From Streptantibioticus rubrisoli (GTDB lineage Bacteria > Actinomycetota > Actinomycetes > Streptomycetales > Streptomycetaceae), in NCBI RefSeq assembly GCF_024436055.1, contig NZ_JANFNH010000002.1:124001-188000 (forward strand): 64,000 nucleotides of DNA, in the 5' to 3' direction. Positions 61,659-64,000 of this stretch are shown here, piece by piece; the first letter of the stretch is position 1, and the number at the start of each line of letters is the position of its first letter. Below the pieces are notes generated by a model. That model was given only the letters and a program-made list of their open reading frames with translations. It was not told the DNA's origin and did no database searches. The translations under genes were made by a program, and so were the position numbers.

Positions 61659-64000
61659 GACCACCACCCCGCTGGGTGGTGGCCCTTGTCGCTGTCAACG
61701 TCCTGCCGGGGCACGGTAGTCTGCACGGAGGAGCCGATGATGACGGACGCGGTCGGGGTGTAGATCAGCCGCCCGAAGTACATCAGCTTCACCAGCGCCC
61801 ACCAGTTGCCCGGCCGGGCTTCTCCCGGAGCGTTGATCGCGAAGCCGATCTCGCCCTCGCCGCTCGCCGGAACCCAGAACGGCTGGCTCCATGGTCCGCT
61901 GATCGGCCAGATCGCGTAGGGGGTGATCAGTTGCGCCTCGCCGTGGATGGGCGAGCGCGCGGTGTTGCGCAGGGCCACCGTGAGGCGCCCGGTCTGGCCG
62001 GGGGAGACCACGATGTCCTGGGCCGCGAGTGTCGCCTCCAACTCCGTTGACGGCGTCCACCGTTCGGTACGCTCCTGGATCACCAGCCGCGCCTTGCGGG
62101 TGATCTTGTCGATGGACAGCGCCAGCGCCCGCTCGAAGGCGGACTCATCGACCGGCTCGGTCGGGTCCGAGCCGGGCAGGATGTCGCGCGCCGATGCCCC
62201 GGCGGCCCGCGCGGCCGGTACGTGGTCCACGGTGATCACGTCCTCGTGGACCTGTCCGCGCCCGTCGGCGGTGCGCACCGCGACGAAGTACCGCCCGTTG
62301 GGCCCGGCTGGCTGGATGCGCACGGTGTAGCGCAGATGCGCGCCGGGAGACAGCGTGTACATCCGGGTCGGCGGACTGGCCGTCCAGCCGTCCGGGACGA
62401 TCACCTCCACCGTCCCGGCGACCTGCTCGCGGGTGTGCGAGGAGGCGACAGTGACCGTGATCTCGTACGGCCCGTGCCCGGCGACGGCGGTCGGCTCGGC
62501 CTCGATGGAGGTCATCCGGTAGCCCATCGACGCCGCGCCCTTGTTGTGCCGCCAGTACCGCGCGAAGACCGGTTGCACGGGCTCCGCCCTCGGCGCCAGC
62601 TCCGGCCGTGGGCTACCCGGTACGCCGCGCGGGCGCCCGGCGGGCTCTCGCGGGGTGGCCACCATGGTGCGGATCTCGAACGCGCCGAGTTCGGTGGTGA
62701 TGCCCTGCTCGGAGGAGGCGATCGAACGGGCCTGCTGCTCAAGGGGGTTGACGTTGGCCGGGAAGTCCAGCGGACGGAAGAACCGGAACCGGGCGGTGGT
62801 CGGCCGCCCGGTCGACTCGTAGGCCCGTAGCACCACTCCGGCGGACGGGTCCACATCCGTCCCGGCCATCGACGCCATCGGGTTGCCGTGCGGCTTGAGC
62901 GCGGTGACCACCACACCGTCGCCCTCCGCGGCCAGGAACTCGGCGGTGGCGCCCAGTTGGCCGTGGTGCACGCTCTCCTGCCGACTGCTGAACGGGTTGT
63001 TGTACGCGTGGCCGCGCCGGGCCAGACCGGCGTCCCGCCAGTCGCCGCGGTGCCCGATCAGCGCATACGAGAAGGTGTGGCTCCAGTGGTTGGTCTCGAA
63101 GTTGGCGCCGTCCGGCAGGGTGCGCCGCGGCGGGTCGATCCAGGTGCCCGACGGCCAGCCGGTGGAGGAGCGCAGGATGCCCAGGTAGATGTCGCCGGAG
63201 TTGTCGATGGTGAAGCCCGGCAGACCCCGGTTGAGCACGGCGAAGCCGTACGGCTCGACCTGCCCGGTGGTGCCGTCGAGTTCGGCGGGCTGCACCACCT
63301 CGATCCGCGGCGAGCGGCGCAGTTCGGCGGCGAGGCCGTGCAGGGCGGTGCGGGTGTCGTCCGGGGTGCGTCCGGCGACCACCAGGACCGGCAGGGTGCG
63401 CGGGCCGCGCAGGTCGGCGCGCGGCTGCCACGCTTCGGCCAGCGGCTTGTCGGCCGGTACCCACACCCGTGCGGTACGGCCTCGGGCGAGTTGGCGGTCG
63501 AGTTCGGCCCGGTACCCGGGTGGGGCCGCGGCCAGCACCGCGTCGGTGAAGTCGTTCTCCGCCGGTCCGCCGACGCTGATCCGGACATCGGGCAGGTTGG
63601 AGTCCACATCCAGGCTGCCGTAGCGGGAGCCGTCATGGGTGGAGGTGGTGGCGGTGACGCCGGTGGACACCAGCGCGGTGACCGCGTCCCGCGCCGCCGG
63701 TGCGTACCCGGTGATGTCGGGCACCACCACCTCGGCGACGCTCACCGCCCGTGCCGCCCGCACCGCGTCGCCGCCCTGGGTGTCCACCAGCGCGACCACC
63801 AGCGTCGCGCCCAACTCGACCCAGTTGTACGCGGGGTACTCCAGCGTCCACTTCGCGTCCGCGTAGTCGACGTTGGGGAATCCGAAACCGCGCCCCACCA
63901 CCGCGTCGCCCACCTCGGAGACCGGCATACCGCCCTCGACGGCGGGCTGGAAGCGTACCCGCATGAGCCGGTTGGTGCCGGTGAAGCCGTCGACGCGGGT
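61655..64000 (-). CDS. GH38 alpha-mannosidase-like protein with NEW3-type domain, C-terminal part (cut by window edge)
   Basis: The frame is open to the window edge, with 781 codons visible and no start; the ATG at 63964 is internal because the frame continues upstream as VDGFTGTNRLMRVRF. TIDNSGDIYLGILRSSTGWP, NHWSHTFSYALIGHRGDWRD and VVVTALKPHGNP are typical of the C-terminal beta domains of GH38 alpha-mannosidases. Around 62350-62550 an Ig-like NEW3 domain appears (GPYEITVTVASSHTREQ, GTVEVIVPDGWTASPP), and a further C-terminal beta domain follows. The catalytic barrel lies outside the window. The stop overlaps the isomerase start by four bases. Confidence 0.8.
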   Translation of the reverse strand, partial: TRVDGFTGTNRLMRVRFQPAVEGGMPVSEVGDAVVGRGFGFPNVDYADAKWTLEYPAYNWVELGATLVVALVDTQGGDAVRAARAVSVAEVVVPDITGYAPAARDAVTALVSTGVTATTSTHDGSRYGSLDVDSNLPDVRISVGGPAENDFTDAVLAAAPPGYRAELDRQLARGRTARVWVPADKPLAEAWQPRADLRGPRTLPVLVVAGRTPDDTRTALHGLAAELRRSPRIEVVQPAELDGTTGQVEPYGFAVLNRGLPGFTIDNSGDIYLGILRSSTGWPSGTWIDPPRRTLPDGANFETNHWSHTFSYALIGHRGDWRDAGLARRGHAYNNPFSSRQESVHHGQLGATAEFLAAEGDGVVVTALKPHGNPMASMAGTDVDPSAGVVLRAYESTGRPTTARFRFFRPLDFPANVNPLEQQARSIASSEQGITTELGAFEIRTMVATPREPAGRPRGVPGSPRPELAPRAEPVQPVFARYWRHNKGAASMGYRMTSIEAEPTAVAGHGPYEITVTVASSHTREQVAGTVEVIVPDGWTASPPTRMYTLSPGAHLRYTVRIQPAGPNGRYFVAVRTADGRGQVHEDVITVDHVPAARAAGASARDILPGSDPTEPVDESAFERALALSIDKITRKARLVIQERTERWTPSTELEATLAAQDIVVSPGQTGRLTVALRNTARSPIHGEAQLITPYAIWPISGPWSQPFWVPASGEGEIGFAINAPGEARPGNWWALVKLMYFGRLIYTPTASVIIGSSVQTTVPRQDVDSDKGHHPAGWWS

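Noticed and set aside
1-64000. CRISPR arrays, tRNA/rRNA genes, insertion sequences, prophage or integrase genes
   Set aside because: I looked for regular spacer-repeat patterns, CCA-ended cloverleaf candidates and transposase or integrase motifs (DDE, tyrosine recombinase) in the translated frames and saw none I could support.

Overview
This window is a GC-rich (roughly 70%) actinobacterial chromosome segment, most likely from Streptomyces or a close relative in the Streptomycetaceae. The evidence is strong third-position GC bias, GTG/TTG starts, a cslA-glxA-cslZ tip-glycan locus, a type III polyketide synthase of the RppA family, a PAS-GAF-SpoIIE phosphatase, a mycothiol-dependent isomerase-type protein, Tat-exported glycoside hydrolases and many TetR/LuxR/DeoR one-gene regulators. 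I see no tRNA, rRNA, CRISPR array, transposase, integrase or phage gene. The content looks like accessory, partly secondary-metabolic chromosome.

Layout. (1) 1-4303: secreted enzymes, namely a cut-off GH15 glucoamylase, a tripeptidyl-aminopeptidase-like hydrolase, a small secreted protein broken by a frameshift and a GH64 laminaripentaose-type beta-1,3-glucanase. (2) 4448-6762: TetR repressor and divergent DHA2 multidrug exporter with two operators between. (3) 6809-10857: self-sufficient CYP102-type P450-reductase fusion divergent from a PAS-LuxR regulator. (4) 11023-14952: APC permease, TetR, and a P450 + [3Fe-4S] ferredoxin pair under a clear promoter and palindromic operator. (5) 14995-20859: ATP-dependent DNA ligase (LigB type), HAD phosphatase, O-methyltransferase and SpoIIE-type phosphatase. 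(6) 20862-31695: an envelope island with an Ag85-like esterase, NagZ-like GH3, NamZ (DUF1343/GH171), an AmiE-like serine hydrolase, a GH6 cellulase (CslZ), a GlxA copper radical oxidase and a CslA glycan synthase. (7) 31922-39434: mycothiol-dependent enzyme, LysR with flavin monooxygenase and alpha/beta hydrolase, a phosphodiester glycosidase, and a divergent LigD-type polymerase/LigC ligase pair. (8) 39632-42615: RppA and a convergent DrrA/DrrB-type ABC exporter. (9) 42691-48823: a polyol operon (DeoR, binding protein, two permeases, zinc dehydrogenase, PfkB kinase). (10) 49290-52325: orphan NRPS module C-A-T. (11) 52504-57616: phosphoribosyltransferase-hydrolase fusion, YnfA, DGPF protein + ECF42 sigma factor, glutamate decarboxylase. 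(12) 57699-64000: frameshifted P450 with TetR, TPR protein, parvulin-like isomerase and a cut-off GH38-like protein.

The most interesting unit is region 6. Enzymes resembling the Bacillus muropeptide-recycling set (NamZ, NagZ, AmiE) sit directly beside the machinery that makes and trims the hyphal-tip glycan (CslA, GlxA, CslZ). That suggests a combined wall-remodelling and salvage island. The NagZ-like enzyme has lost the canonical Asp-Ser/Thr-His motif, and namZ appears to be transcribed as a leaderless mRNA.

Caution: at least five places show reading-frame breaks of one or two bases (near 2911-2930, 29437-29441, 29509-29513, 30260-30266 and 58786-58788), several in or beside short G/C runs. 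They may be assembly indels rather than true pseudogenes, so cslA, glxA, the third P450 and the small secreted protein should be checked against raw reads. All family assignments come from reading motifs by eye; no database search was run.
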